Positions 24,920-33,031 of a DNA stretch of 41,643 bases are shown here, one piece after another; position 1 is the first letter of the stretch; each line of letters begins with the position of its first letter. The translations under genes were made by a program, and so were the position numbers. The notes beneath the pieces are model-generated. The model was not told the origin of the DNA, did not search any database, and was given only the letters and a program-made list of their open reading frames with translations. The stretch covers positions 1 through 41,643 of the forward strand of contig JAKSML010000012.1 of NCBI GenBank assembly GCA_024400665.1, in the 5' to 3' direction. This DNA comes from Bacteroidales bacterium. GTDB lineage: Bacteria; Bacteroidota; Bacteroidia; Bacteroidales; P3.

Positions 24920-25462
24920 TTAGTTCAGTACAGAATGATAGTGCAGGTTGCCCGTGATGGTCACGCTGACGGGGCCGACGATGGGCAGGGTGGTTGTCGC
25001 GGTGCCGGAAGCCGTAGAGGTCCAGTCGAGGGCACCGTTTGAGCGGGGAGCGATTGTGGGGTGTGTCATGGTGACGTTGATAGAGGCGTTCACGCCCAGG
25101 GTGTCCACGGCGAAGGCGATGGTGTCGTTCTGGAGGTGCAGGCCGAGGGTGTCAACCACGCCGCGGAGGTACATGCCGTCGTTGCTGGTCATGATGATGC
25201 CGTTCTCCTGAGTGGGGTCTTCAGCCACGGTGACAACTTCGATGTTGAGGTCGCGGTCGAGGGGGAACTGGAACATGTTGAGGACGTTGAGGGTGAGCTC
25301 GGCTTTGCGGGTCATGAGGTATTTGCCCAGGTAGGGTGTTAGGTCGATGCCTGCGGGGTCGTTGCCGTGGTTGTCATCATTAGGGTTGACGACGTCGTCT
25401 TTCTCGCAGCCACAGAAGAGCATCGTGGCTACGGCAAGGAATGTGATGAGGGTCTTTTTCAT
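24920..25462 (-). CDS. Lipoprotein of unknown function
   Basis: The 180-residue protein has a lipoprotein signal (MKKTLITFLAVATMLFCGC, C19), an acidic Asn/Asp-rich linker (EKDDVVNPNDDNHGND), then a beta-rich domain starting at DLTPYLGKYLMTRKAEL and ending in ITGNLHYHSVLN. The pattern resembles the small calycin/lipocalin-like lipoproteins of Bacteroidales, but I cannot name the family. It probably faces the periplasm or the cell surface. It stands alone with its own terminator. Confidence 0.72.
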   Translation of the reverse strand: MKKTLITFLAVATMLFCGCEKDDVVNPNDDNHGNDPAGIDLTPYLGKYLMTRKAELTLNVLNMFQFPLDRDLNIEVVTVAEDPTQENGIIMTSNDGMYLRGVVDTLGLHLQNDTIAFAVDTLGVNASINVTMTHPTIAPRSNGALDWTSTASGTATTTLPIVGPVSVTITGNLHYHSVLN

Positions 25463-25486
25463 AGTTGGAGTTTTTTATGTAAGTTA

Positions 25487-25668
25487 AAAATGAAGAATAA
25501 AGGAATAAAGAGTAAGGGGCAGGAGCCGGTTTGAGTAATGAATAATTAATAATGAATAATGAGTGGGCGGTTGCCGTTTTAATTGATAATTGATAATTGA
25601 TAATTGATAATTAGGGCGGGGCCGTCACAATTATCAATTATCAATTATCAATTCTCAATTAATTAATT
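25487..25668. repeat. Repeats B, A and D upstream of thiL
   Basis: A half family B unit (AATGAAGAATAAAGGAATAA), one family A unit with core GGGCGGTTGCC, and a family D palindrome whose arms AATTGATAATTGATAATTAG and ATTATCAATTATCAATT flank the core GGGCGGGGCCG (about 25575-25668). No gene lies in 25463-25833. Confidence 0.88.
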
Positions 25669-25726
25669 AGATGCGTGGTGTTGAAAAATTCTCAATAATA
25701 ACGTGCGATTATTGGAAAAAATTGTG

Positions 25727-25734
25727 TACTTTTG
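25727..25734 (+). promoter_or_regulatory. -7 element of the thiL promoter
   Basis: TACTTTTG, followed by CA and an A-run, lies about 100 nt before the thiL ATG. The predicted leader thus contains a family B hairpin (25760-25830). Confidence 0.55.
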
Positions 25735-25757
25735 CAAAAAAAATAATATGTAAGTTA

Positions 25758-25832
25758 ATAATGAAGAATAAAGGAATAAAGAGTGGGGCGGAAGCCTACT
25801 TTTTATTTTTTATTCATTAATTTATTCATTTA
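25758..25832 (+). repeat. Family B hairpin in the thiL leader
   Basis: GAATAAAGGAATAAAGAGTG and its partner CTACTTTTTATTTTTTATTC flank the core GGGCGGAAGCC. The element lies between the -7 box and the ATG, so it would be part of the mRNA. The right-hand arm runs directly into the start codon. Confidence 0.65.
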
Positions 25833-25833
25833 T

Positions 25834-26886
25834 ATGGAACATCTCGAATATCAAGAGGGGCGCACAGAACTGGAGAGCCTGGGAGAATTTGCTTTGATTG
25901 ACCGTCTTACTGAGGGCTTTGGCCGCAGGCATAGGAGCACCGTGAAGGGTGTGGGGGATGATTGTGCCGTGCTGGGCACTGGCAAGAGGAAGACTGTGGT
26001 GACTACGGATATGCTTGTCGAGGGGGTGCATTTTGATATGACTTACACCCCGTTGCGTCACTTGGGATACAAGGCTGTGGCTATCAATCTGAGCGACATC
26101 TGCGCTATGAACGCCACCCCGAAGCAGATTTTGGTGAGTGTGGCTGTGAGCAACCGCTTCTCGGTGGAGGCTCTTGAGGAGCTGTATGCGGGCATCCGCT
26201 TGTGCTGCGAACGCTACGAGGTGGATCTCGTGGGCGGCGACACTTCTACGAGCCGTGTGGGCATGGTTATCTCTATCACCGCCATCGGCGAGGTGGAGAG
26301 TGACAGGATTGCATATCGCAGCGGTGCCAGGCTGCACGACCTCCTCTGCGTGAGCGGCGACTTGGGCAGCGCTTACAGCGGCTTGCTGGTGCTGGAGCGT
26401 GAGAAGGTGACTTTCCAGGCTAATCCTAATTTTCAGCCTGATTTGGAGAGCTACGACTATGTGCTGGAACGCTATCTGAAGCCTGAGCCTCGCGTGGATA
26501 TCGTGAAGTTGCTGGCGGAGAAGGAGATTGTTCCCACCTCGATGATTGATGTGAGCGACGGTCTCGCGAGCGAGGTGCTGCACCTCTGCAGGCAGTCGAA
26601 GTGCGGCTGCGAGGTGTATGAGGAGCGTCTGCCCATCGACTATCAGACGACGCGCGTCTGCTCCGAGATGAGCCAGAACATGCTGCCTGTGAGCAATGCG
26701 CTGAACGGCGGCGAGGACTACGAGCTACTGTTCACCATCAGCCAGAGCGACTATGAGAAGATCAAGGACAGCACCGAGGTCCATATCATCGGACATATCA
26801 CGGAGGAGGGGTCGCCCGCCGTGATGGTGACGCCGCAGAACACCACCATCGAGCTCCGCGCCCAAGGGTGGAAGCCGGTTGAGTAA
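25834..26886 (+). CDS. thiL: Thiamine-monophosphate kinase
   Basis: The 350-residue enzyme makes thiamine diphosphate from thiamine phosphate and ATP. AIR-synthase-fold motifs are present: GVGDDCAV (39-46), TTDMLVEGVHFD (57-68), a GGDTS loop near 140, and MIDVSDGLASE near 250. The ATG at 25834 is preferred; the open frame upstream (FYFLFINLFIY) only translates the repeat. The gene ends WKPVE-stop, where the sequence GTGGAAGCCGGTTGAGTAAT is the core and beginning of a family A repeat, so the last residues and the stop are repeat-derived. No other thiamine gene is near. Confidence 0.93.
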   Translation: MEHLEYQEGRTELESLGEFALIDRLTEGFGRRHRSTVKGVGDDCAVLGTGKRKTVVTTDMLVEGVHFDMTYTPLRHLGYKAVAINLSDICAMNATPKQILVSVAVSNRFSVEALEELYAGIRLCCERYEVDLVGGDTSTSRVGMVISITAIGEVESDRIAYRSGARLHDLLCVSGDLGSAYSGLLVLEREKVTFQANPNFQPDLESYDYVLERYLKPEPRVDIVKLLAEKEIVPTSMIDVSDGLASEVLHLCRQSKCGCEVYEERLPIDYQTTRVCSEMSQNMLPVSNALNGGEDYELLFTISQSDYEKIKDSTEVHIIGHITEEGSPAVMVTPQNTTIELRAQGWKPVE

Positions 26887-27060
26887 TGAATAATTAATAA
26901 TGAGTAATGAGTGGGCGGGAGCCGGTTTGAGTAATGAATAATTAATAATGAGTAATGAGTGGGGCGGTTGCCGGCGTTTGTATTGTCAATTCACTATTCA
27001 CAATTCACTACTTTGTATTGTCAGTTCACAGTTCACAAATCACAGTTCACTATTCACAAA
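26880..27060. repeat. Repeats A and C between thiL and isoaspartyl methyltransferase
   Basis: Two family A units (with cores GGGCGGGAGCC and GGGCGGTTGCC), then a long family C run (TTCACTATTCACAATTCACT, ATCACAGTTCAC) up to the A-run before the next ATG. A short frame through it on the plus strand is not considered a gene. Confidence 0.88.
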
Positions 27061-27066
27061 AAAAAG

Positions 27067-27762
27067 ATGGAACATAGACTCTCTCCCGACATTCCCAAAT
27101 ACCAGGCTTGGCGCCGTAGAATGGTCACGCAGCTGCGTGCTGAGGGCATTCATGACGAGAGCCTTCTGGCTGCTATGGAGAAGATTCCGCGGCATTGGTT
27201 CTGGAATGATACGCTGCTCGACAATCTGATATACGATATCAATACGGCTATCCAGATTGACTGCGGGCAGACGCTCTCGAAGCCTATCACCGTGGCACGC
27301 CAGACGCAGCTGCTCAACCTTCAGCCCATGCTCTCGGTGCTTGAGGTGGGCACGGGCAGCGGCTACCAGACTGCTGTCTTGTGCGAGATGGGTGCCCGCG
27401 TCTTCACCGTGGAGCGGCAGAACGACCTCTTTGTCCGCACTAAGAGTCTCCTCGCCACGCTGCATTATACGGCTCGCTGCTACTTGGGTGACTGCTCGCG
27501 CGGGTTGCCTGAGATGAGGGGTTATATGTTCGATCGTGTGCTTGTCACCTGCGGCGCCACGGAGGTGCCTCCTGTTCTGATGTCGCTGTTGAAAGTGGGC
27601 GGCATCATGGTCATCCCAGTAGAGAATGCGTCCGCTTCGGCGACGGGTGCTTCGCAGAAGATGTTGCGGATTTTCAAAGATGGAGAGTCGCCCGACGGGT
27701 GGCGCACTGAGGAGTGCGGCGATGCCTATTTCGTCCCCATGTTGAAAGGCCGCCAGTTCTGA
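27067..27762 (+). CDS. pcm: Protein-L-isoaspartate O-methyltransferase
   Basis: The 231-residue enzyme repairs isoaspartyl residues in damaged proteins with S-adenosylmethionine. GQTLSKPITVARQ (67-79) is the family's substrate-site motif, EVGTGSGYQTA (93-103) binds the cofactor, and FDRVLVTCGA with VGGIMVIPV are the later motifs. The start at 27067 follows AAAAAAAAG; the frame open to 26959 is repeat. Its TGA overlaps the first bases of the following palindrome (TTCTGAGTAATTGATAATT). Confidence 0.9.
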   Translation: MEHRLSPDIPKYQAWRRRMVTQLRAEGIHDESLLAAMEKIPRHWFWNDTLLDNLIYDINTAIQIDCGQTLSKPITVARQTQLLNLQPMLSVLEVGTGSGYQTAVLCEMGARVFTVERQNDLFVRTKSLLATLHYTARCYLGDCSRGLPEMRGYMFDRVLVTCGATEVPPVLMSLLKVGGIMVIPVENASASATGASQKMLRIFKDGESPDGWRTEECGDAYFVPMLKGRQF

Positions 27763-27763
27763 G

Positions 27764-27816
27764 TAATTGATAATTAGGGCGGGAGCCATCATTTTCAATT
27801 ATCAATTATTTTTTTT
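27764..27816. terminator. Repeat palindrome between convergent genes, likely two-way terminator
   Basis: AATTGATAATT (27764-27775 region) pairs with AATTATCAATT (27797-27807) around the core AGGGCGGGAGCCATCATTTTC; eight Ts follow on the plus strand. The pcm stop lies at its left edge and the SprT-like gene's stop inside its right arm. Structure and position fit a bidirectional terminator, though the stem is AT-rich. Confidence 0.55.
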
Positions 27817-28436
27817 ACTTGGGCGGTGCCGGAGACTATGTATTGTCGGTGGTCGTTGAGGTCGAGGCAGATCCAGCGTGTGCGGCGGCGTTCTTGGGCG
27901 GTGAAGAGGTGCTTGGGTTTGGCGATGAGGCGGAAGGTGTCGCCGGGCTGGAGGTCGTTGAGGGTGAGGTCTTGCGAGGGGGTGTAGCCGGGGTCGTAGT
28001 GCAGGAGGAGGGCGTCGATCTGGTTGTCGAGGGAGCGGTTGAGGGGGATGCGCTTGACGTAGTTTGCGATGAGGGCGGCTACGTCGTGGGGGAAGCAGTG
28101 GAGGTAGGCGATAAGGAGCTTTCGGTATTCGTTTTGCCATTCGTGGCCGTGGGGTTGGACGGATGTCTCGTGCAGGAGGTAGCAGTTGAGGTGTGCCATT
28201 TCGTGGAGGAGCACCATGAGGAACTTGTATGGGTTCATGTCCCCGTTTACGCTAATCTCGTGAAAGTTGTGCCGAGGCTGCGGCCAGCGGTAGTCGCCCA
28301 GCTTGGTGGTTCTTTTTCGTGTGATGTGGAGCCTCACACAGTTGCGGTTCATGAAGTCGAATACCGCATCTACCGCAGTGGATGGGATATATTGGTCCAG
28401 GGTCTGCTTGTATTGGTCTATCTCGGTCTGAGTCAT
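27795..28436 (-). CDS. SprT-like zinc metalloprotease domain protein
   Basis: The 213-residue protein has the SprT-type motif HEMAH (78-82) with a likely third ligand in HGHEW (96-100). The N-terminal region (PSTAVDAVFDFMNRNCVRLHITRKRTTKLGDYRWP) matches SprT-like proteins, which include eukaryotic Spartan. The biological role in Bacteroidota is unclear. Residues 150-210 form a short beta-rich domain of unknown role. The end is KKIIDN-stop, where IIDN and the stop are made by a family D repeat shared with the convergent pcm gene. Confidence 0.82.
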   Translation of the reverse strand: MTQTEIDQYKQTLDQYIPSTAVDAVFDFMNRNCVRLHITRKRTTKLGDYRWPQPRHNFHEISVNGDMNPYKFLMVLLHEMAHLNCYLLHETSVQPHGHEWQNEYRKLLIAYLHCFPHDVAALIANYVKRIPLNRSLDNQIDALLLHYDPGYTPSQDLTLNDLQPGDTFRLIAKPKHLFTAQERRRTRWICLDLNDHRQYIVSGTAQVKKIIDN

Positions 28437-28439
28437 TAG

Positions 28440-28590
28440 AAGTAAGTTAAAAATGAAGAATAAAGGAATAAAGAGTGTAAATATAAAATGAAGGATAAAG
28501 GAATAAAGAGTGGGGCGGAAGCCGTTGTGCGGCAGCTCACTTTTTATTCTTTATTCATTAATTTTTTATTTATTCATTAATTAATTCCTC
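28440..28590. repeat. Family B repeats between SprT-like gene and small lipoprotein
   Basis: Two family B left halves in tandem (AATGAAGAATAAAGGAATAA and AATGAAGGATAAAGGAATAA) are followed by GTGGGGCGGAAGCCG and the right arm (CACTTTTTATTCTTTATTCA). The last part encodes the end of the small lipoprotein gene on the minus strand. Confidence 0.85.
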
Positions 28591-28785
28591 AATTCCTTCA
28601 CTTTCTATAGGGGTCCAAATGTAGGTTTCGGGGGCGCCCTGCAATTGCGAGAAGGTGGGACAGTTGCAGTGCCTGCGCATCCTGTGCTTGGGCATCTGCA
28701 CTCCCTTGTTGCTGCATGATGCGCACAAGGTGGTGAGCATCAGTGTCAATAGGAGGATTGCGATGGTTTTTTTGCCGTATTTCAT
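28570..28785 (-). CDS. Small lipoprotein, unknown function
   Basis: The 71-residue product has a lipoprotein signal (MKYGKKTIAILLLTLMLTTLCASC, C24) and a short basic mature part with KHRMRRHCNCPTF. Such small HCNCP-containing lipoproteins occur, as I recall, in other Bacteroidales, but the function is unknown. The final residues (ELINE) and TAA are given by the family B arm. Confidence 0.65.
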   Translation of the reverse strand: MKYGKKTIAILLLTLMLTTLCASCSNKGVQMPKHRMRRHCNCPTFSQLQGAPETYIWTPIESEGIEELINE

Positions 28786-28819
28786 GCTTTGTATAACGCA
28801 GTCGGGTGGAAAATATTGT

Positions 28820-28866
28820 AATTAATAATTGATAATTAGGGCGGGAGCCATCATTTTCAATTAATA
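28820..28866. repeat. Family D palindrome at the CPBP gene end
   Basis: AATTAATAATTGATAATTAG, core GGGCGGGAGCC, then ATCATTTTCAATTAATAG. The right arm contains the CPBP stop codon (minus strand). Confidence 0.8.
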
Positions 28867-29729
28867 GGTGAGGTGAATAGGCGGTCTTTGGTGATGTGGC
28901 GGTCGAAGAGGAAGAGGAGGATGTCGAGGGAAAGGATGACGAGGATGCCGGCGAGGCCGGGGCCGCCGCAGAGGAGGTCGTTGAAGTTGGCGATGAAGAG
29001 GTTGGAGATGCCGATGGTGGCGTTGAGGGTGCCGTGCATGATGGCGGCGGGGATGAGGGAGCGGCTCTTGAGTCGGATGTATTGGATGAGAGGGGTGAGG
29101 GCGGCGCAGAAGAGCATCATCATGAAGACTCCGGCGACGGGGTGCTGAGGGTAGTTGTGCCCGAGGAGGATGAGGGGAGCGTGCCAGAGGCCCCAGATGA
29201 GTCCGATGAGGATGGCGGTGACGAGGAAGTTCTTGCCTCGGAATTGCTGGAGGAGGTAGCCGCGCCAGCCTATTTCTTCACCAAAGGCAAAGAGGGCGTT
29301 GATGGTGGCACCGGCGAAGAGGCCGCTGAGGAGTGTGATGAGGATGTAGAGGCTGGGGGTGAGGGCGACACTGGTCTGCTGGGACATCTGGGTGAGGGCT
29401 TGGGTGACGGTCTCGTTGTCGGGGTTGTAGCTCATGCCGGGCATCCAGGAGGAGACGACGAGGGTGAGGAGGGCGATGATGGGCATGAGGAGCCAGCCCA
29501 CGAACCACCAGCGGTTGACTTTCCAGCTGATGCCCAGACCTCGGAGCAGCGGCTCGTGATGGGCGGCCTGTAGGATGAGGACGGCGATGAGGGGGAAGAG
29601 CATGCAGAGGGTGGCGAGGGCCACGCCTGCGAAGCTTTGATAGCTGGTGCCGGTGAGTTTGAAGAGGGCGAATGCCACCCACATAAGGGCGTAGGTGATG
29701 GCGGTGTAGAGGAGGGTTTTCTTGTTCAT
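28857..29729 (-). CDS. CPBP-family intramembrane metalloprotease
   Basis: The 290-residue protein has about eight membrane spans and the abortive-infection/CAAX protease-like motifs: EEIGWRGYL (E151, E152, R156), WHAP (H183) and MHGTLN (H232, N236). These match the type II CAAX prenyl protease family; in bacteria members process peptides or act in immunity, but the substrate here is unknown. It starts an apparent block with the acyltransferase gene 48 nt upstream. The last residues IN and the TGA come from a family D repeat. Confidence 0.85.
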   Translation of the reverse strand: MNKKTLLYTAITYALMWVAFALFKLTGTSYQSFAGVALATLCMLFPLIAVLILQAAHHEPLLRGLGISWKVNRWWFVGWLLMPIIALLTLVVSSWMPGMSYNPDNETVTQALTQMSQQTSVALTPSLYILITLLSGLFAGATINALFAFGEEIGWRGYLLQQFRGKNFLVTAILIGLIWGLWHAPLILLGHNYPQHPVAGVFMMMLFCAALTPLIQYIRLKSRSLIPAAIMHGTLNATIGISNLFIANFNDLLCGGPGLAGILVILSLDILLFLFDRHITKDRLFTSPIN

Positions 29730-29777
29730 GATTTTATTTGGGCTAATAGGGCGGTTGCCGTAGGTGTTCTATATTCA

Positions 29778-30920
29778 TTATTTCGTTTGTTTCTCTCCGA
29801 GGATGCACCAGCGGAGGAGGGGGATGCGACGGATGAGTTCGTAGAGGGCGGGGGAGAGGAGCATGACGGCGGCGAGGAGGATGAGGTAGTCGGCTACGGG
29901 GGGCAGCGAGGTATATACTTTGAGCATGTAGCCGATGGAGGTGACGACGAGGTAGTGGACTACATAGATGCCGTAGCTGCTGCGGGTCATGTAGCGTGAG
30001 AATGGTGTCTCTTTGTTGCCCCATGCGCGGAAGCAGCCGAGGATGGCGAGGATGGTGCTGTAGGCGTAGAGGTTGGTGCGCCAGTTCATGAGGTAGAGGG
30101 GGTCGGTGTTGCATTGGCCCCATGTCTGGGCGATGAGTATGGTGCCCGAGACGAGGGCGAGCAGGAGCATGGGCAGGGCGAGTTCTTGCAGGCGCTGCTG
30201 GATGCTTTCGACGGAGAAGATGAAGTAGCCCAGCAGGAAGAGCACAAGGTATGTCGCAGGGCGGTAGAGGTTGAGGAGGCCGGAGAGGTCGTCGGGCGCA
30301 GGATGCGGCACGCAGAGCTGTGCGCCGCCCCACACGGCGAAGAAGCCGAGGAGCAGGGCGATGCCTGTGGCGGCGCGGCGGTGAGTGTCGAAGAACTTAT
30401 GCAGGCGGCTGTAGAGGCGCTCTTTGTCGATTTTGACGATGAGGGCGAGCAGCAGTGAGAAGAGCCAGAGGTCTTGCACGAACCATAGGGGACCGATGCC
30501 GGCGATGATGCAGACGATGATGCGTGTGGGGAGGGGCATGGTGTGGACCATGTCGGGGATGCCTTGATAGACGCCGCCGATCTGGGTGTTGAAGTAGCCT
30601 GTCATCCATTGAAAGACTACGAGGCCGATGGTGGCGGGGACGAGCAGCTTGCGTGTGCGGCTCTTGATGAAGCGGGAGCAGTTGAAGTCGCTACGTTCTA
30701 GGGCGTAGCGCGAGCTGATGCCTGCCACGAGGAAGAGGAGCATCATGAACCAGGGATAGAGGATGTACATGATGACATCCTGCGGCTGCCCCTTGGGGTC
30801 GCTCACAAAGCCGCCGATACCGCCGAAGACTCCTTTGTTATTGAAGAAATAGACGGCGTGGTACAGGAGTACCAGCAGCACTGTGACCCATCGGATATTG
30901 TCAAGAAAATGCTTTCTCAT
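29778..30920 (-). CDS. Acyltransferase 3 family membrane protein
   Basis: The 380-residue protein has about ten membrane spans and starts RKHFLDNIRWVTVLLVLLYH, the typical first helix with the conserved histidine (H21) of acyltransferase 3 (OafA-like) enzymes. These move acetyl or other acyl groups to sugars of the cell envelope. A specific substrate cannot be assigned; no polysaccharide locus is near. The stop (TAA) coincides with an ATAATGAATAT repeat fragment. Confidence 0.85.
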   Translation of the reverse strand: MRKHFLDNIRWVTVLLVLLYHAVYFFNNKGVFGGIGGFVSDPKGQPQDVIMYILYPWFMMLLFLVAGISSRYALERSDFNCSRFIKSRTRKLLVPATIGLVVFQWMTGYFNTQIGGVYQGIPDMVHTMPLPTRIIVCIIAGIGPLWFVQDLWLFSLLLALIVKIDKERLYSRLHKFFDTHRRAATGIALLLGFFAVWGGAQLCVPHPAPDDLSGLLNLYRPATYLVLFLLGYFIFSVESIQQRLQELALPMLLLALVSGTILIAQTWGQCNTDPLYLMNWRTNLYAYSTILAILGCFRAWGNKETPFSRYMTRSSYGIYVVHYLVVTSIGYMLKVYTSLPPVADYLILLAAVMLLSPALYELIRRIPLLRWCILGEKQTK

Positions 30921-31015
30921 GTGTGCTAAAATGTTGAATGTTAAGTGTTAAATTAGGATTCCCGCCCAATTTTTACCATTCAGATTCATGTTGTTCTATA
31001 TTTTGTTGGGTTATA

Positions 31016-32035
31016 TTATTTGGTGAACATGATTTTCTCGCTGTTGAACATCTTGGTGAGGCCCCAGATGGCGAGAGCTGTGTAGCAGAGGTTGGAGCCG
31101 ATGGTGATGAGCACTGCGGTGAGGTTGATACGGAAGGAGAAGACGGAGGCCAGCACTTGGGCACTGTTGTAGAGCGGGACGAGGTAGTAGGCTTCGTTGG
31201 GTGCCTGGCCGATCATGGGCGTGATGCTGGCGAGCATGATGACGAGCATGAAGGGCGTGACCATGGTGCCGGCGGTCTTCACGTCTTTGGCCCAGGCCGA
31301 GATGAGCGAGATGCCGGAGATGATAATCAGCACGGTGCAGGAGATGACGAGGAGGATGATGAGCAGGTCGCCGCTCCCATAGAGGTTGCTGGGCAGTTCC
31401 ACGCTGTCGCCTTGTATCATCTTGGGCAGCGAGAGGATGATGCCGAGGAAGCTGGAGAGGCCGCTGAGGAGGGCGAAGCAGGAGAGGCTCACAATCTTGC
31501 CGATGGCCAGCTCGCTGCGCCTCATGGGGGTGACGAGGAGGGTGGCTATCGTGCCGCGTTCTTTCTCGCCCGCGATGGCGGTGGGACCTACAGTCATGCA
31601 GCCCGAGAAGATGAGCATGATGATGAGCAGGGGGATGAGGTTGCCGAGCACGGCGCCCAGCTCCTGCTGTTCCTGTTGGGTACGTTGTTCGCTCAGCTGG
31701 GCCTGTTCGGCCTCGTAGAGCACGGTGCCGAGCGAGTCGTAGAGTGCCTGCTCCTCGGCTGTGAGGGGCGAGACGAACTCGGTCTGGTCCTCGATCTTGG
31801 CTATCTCTTCGTCGATGTTGTCATACATGAAGGAGCCCATGAGGGTGTAGATGACGTAGATGAGCAGGCCGGGCATGATCACGGTGGTGAAGAGCAGTGT
31901 GCGGTCGCTGAAAAAGCGTTTGAACTCTTTGCTGATGATGGTGCCGATGTTGCTCTTGCTGTTAGGTTTGGTGAGGTTTGGAGATTTGGAGGATGGAAGA
32001 TTTGCAGCGTCTCCTTCTAATCTATCGTTATTCAT
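31016..32035 (-). CDS. ABC-2 type permease, NatB-like
   Basis: The 339-residue protein has an N-terminal span (LLFTTVIMPGLLIYVIYTLMG), a periplasmic loop of about 90 residues rich in Glu and Gln, and five further C-terminal spans (IPLLIIMLIFSGCMTVGPTAIAGEKERGT carries the ABC-2 signature). It pairs with the ATPase gene upstream (ATGA overlap at 32032-32035), as in NatAB sodium exporters and similar efflux systems. Residues 4-28 (DRLEGDAANLPSSKSPNLTK...) look foreign: the DNA is a CCTCCAAATCTCCAAACCTC-type simple repeat found in gaps of this window, so the native start was probably near SNIGTIISKEF. Confidence 0.85.
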   Translation of the reverse strand: MNNDRLEGDAANLPSSKSPNLTKPNSKSNIGTIISKEFKRFFSDRTLLFTTVIMPGLLIYVIYTLMGSFMYDNIDEEIAKIEDQTEFVSPLTAEEQALYDSLGTVLYEAEQAQLSEQRTQQEQQELGAVLGNLIPLLIIMLIFSGCMTVGPTAIAGEKERGTIATLLVTPMRRSELAIGKIVSLSCFALLSGLSSFLGIILSLPKMIQGDSVELPSNLYGSGDLLIILLVISCTVLIIISGISLISAWAKDVKTAGTMVTPFMLVIMLASITPMIGQAPNEAYYLVPLYNSAQVLASVFSFRINLTAVLITIGSNLCYTALAIWGLTKMFNSEKIMFTK

Positions 32036-32808
32036 TGTTCTTCTCCTTTCTGTGCTTTGTAGATTTCAAAAAAGCGGTCCTCAAGATTCAGACCGTCGCA
32101 TACGGTTTCGAGGGTGTCGCAATGGGTGAGCTTGCCGTCGATGATGATGCCCACGCGGTCGCAGAGCCGCTCCACGAGGCTGAAGATGTGGGTGGAGAGG
32201 ATGACGGTCTTGCCCTGTGCTTTGAGCTCCAGGAGGAAGTCGGTGACGGTGCGGGCGGTGATGACGTCGAGGCCGTTTGTAGGCTCGTCGAAGATGATGA
32301 TGTCGGGGTCGTGCACGAGGGAGACGACGATGCTCACCTTCTGTCTCATGCCTGTGGAGAGGTTGGCCACCTTCACCTCGGCGAATTTTTCCACGCCGAA
32401 GCGTTCGAAGAGTGCCTTCTTGCGTGAGGCTGCGGTCTCGGGCTCTACGCCGTGCAGCTTGCTGAAGAAGTCGTAGAGGTAGTTGGGGGTGAAAAAGTCC
32501 TCCAGTTTCAGCTCGCTGGTGAGGAAGCCGATTTTGGCACGCACCTTGTCGGGCTCTGTGATGATGCTGCAGCCATCCACCCAGGCGTCGCCCTTGTCGG
32601 GACGGATGAGGGTGGCAAGCATACGCAGGGTTGTGGTCTTGCCTGCTCCGTTGGGGCCGAGGAGGCCGAAAATCTCGCCGCGGTAGGCGGTGAGGGAGAG
32701 CGCATCCACGGCCACTTTCTTGGCATCGTGGGTGTGCTCTATCTTCTGTTGCTTTTTCGAGAGCGTGAAGGTCTTGCTGATGCCTTCCACGCGGAGAATC
32801 TCTTCCAT
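32032..32808 (-). CDS. ABC transporter ATP-binding protein, NatA-like
   Basis: The 258-residue ATPase has Walker A GPNGAGKT (51-58), the Q-loop region, signature LSTGMRQ, Walker B IIIFDEP and the switch STH. An insertion of about 15 residues (KKQQKIEHTHDAKK) near the N-terminus is typical of the NatA type. Together with the permease that overlaps it by 4 nt it forms an export ABC transporter in the inner membrane. Confidence 0.92.
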   Translation of the reverse strand: MEEILRVEGISKTFTLSKKQQKIEHTHDAKKVAVDALSLTAYRGEIFGLLGPNGAGKTTTLRMLATLIRPDKGDAWVDGCSIITEPDKVRAKIGFLTSELKLEDFFTPNYLYDFFSKLHGVEPETAASRKKALFERFGVEKFAEVKVANLSTGMRQKVSIVVSLVHDPDIIIFDEPTNGLDVITARTVTDFLLELKAQGKTVILSTHIFSLVERLCDRVGIIIDGKLTHCDTLETVCDGLNLEDRFFEIYKAQKGEEQ

Positions 32809-32876
32809 AGACTATAGTATTTTGTTTTTTATCCTTGTCGATTTCTTAGAATGATGACGCGAGGCAGCCCCGTGCC

Positions 32877-32999
32877 GCCTTCGCCGTAGCCCCCTTGTAG
32901 CTCCGCCAAAGCTTCGCCCCTTTTGTCGGACCTACGGCGAAGGCGAAGGTAGGGCGGAGCTACTCCGAGGCTTGCAAGGCCCTTTTTCGCGGCCTTGCA
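32877..32999. repeat. Nested palindromic element
   Basis: GCCTTCGCCGTAG (32877-32889) pairs with CTACGGCGAAGGC (32932-32944), TAGCTCCGCC (32898-32907) with GGCGGAGCTA (32953-32962), and TGCAAGGCC (32973-32981) with GGCCTTGCA (32991-32999). The first two cross each other, giving alternative folds. A 68-codon frame over it (32829-33035) has no support. It separates natA from the membrane protein genes. Confidence 0.7.
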
Positions 33000-33031
33000 C
33001 GACGGTGATATGTTAAATATGTTTAGAAAAG

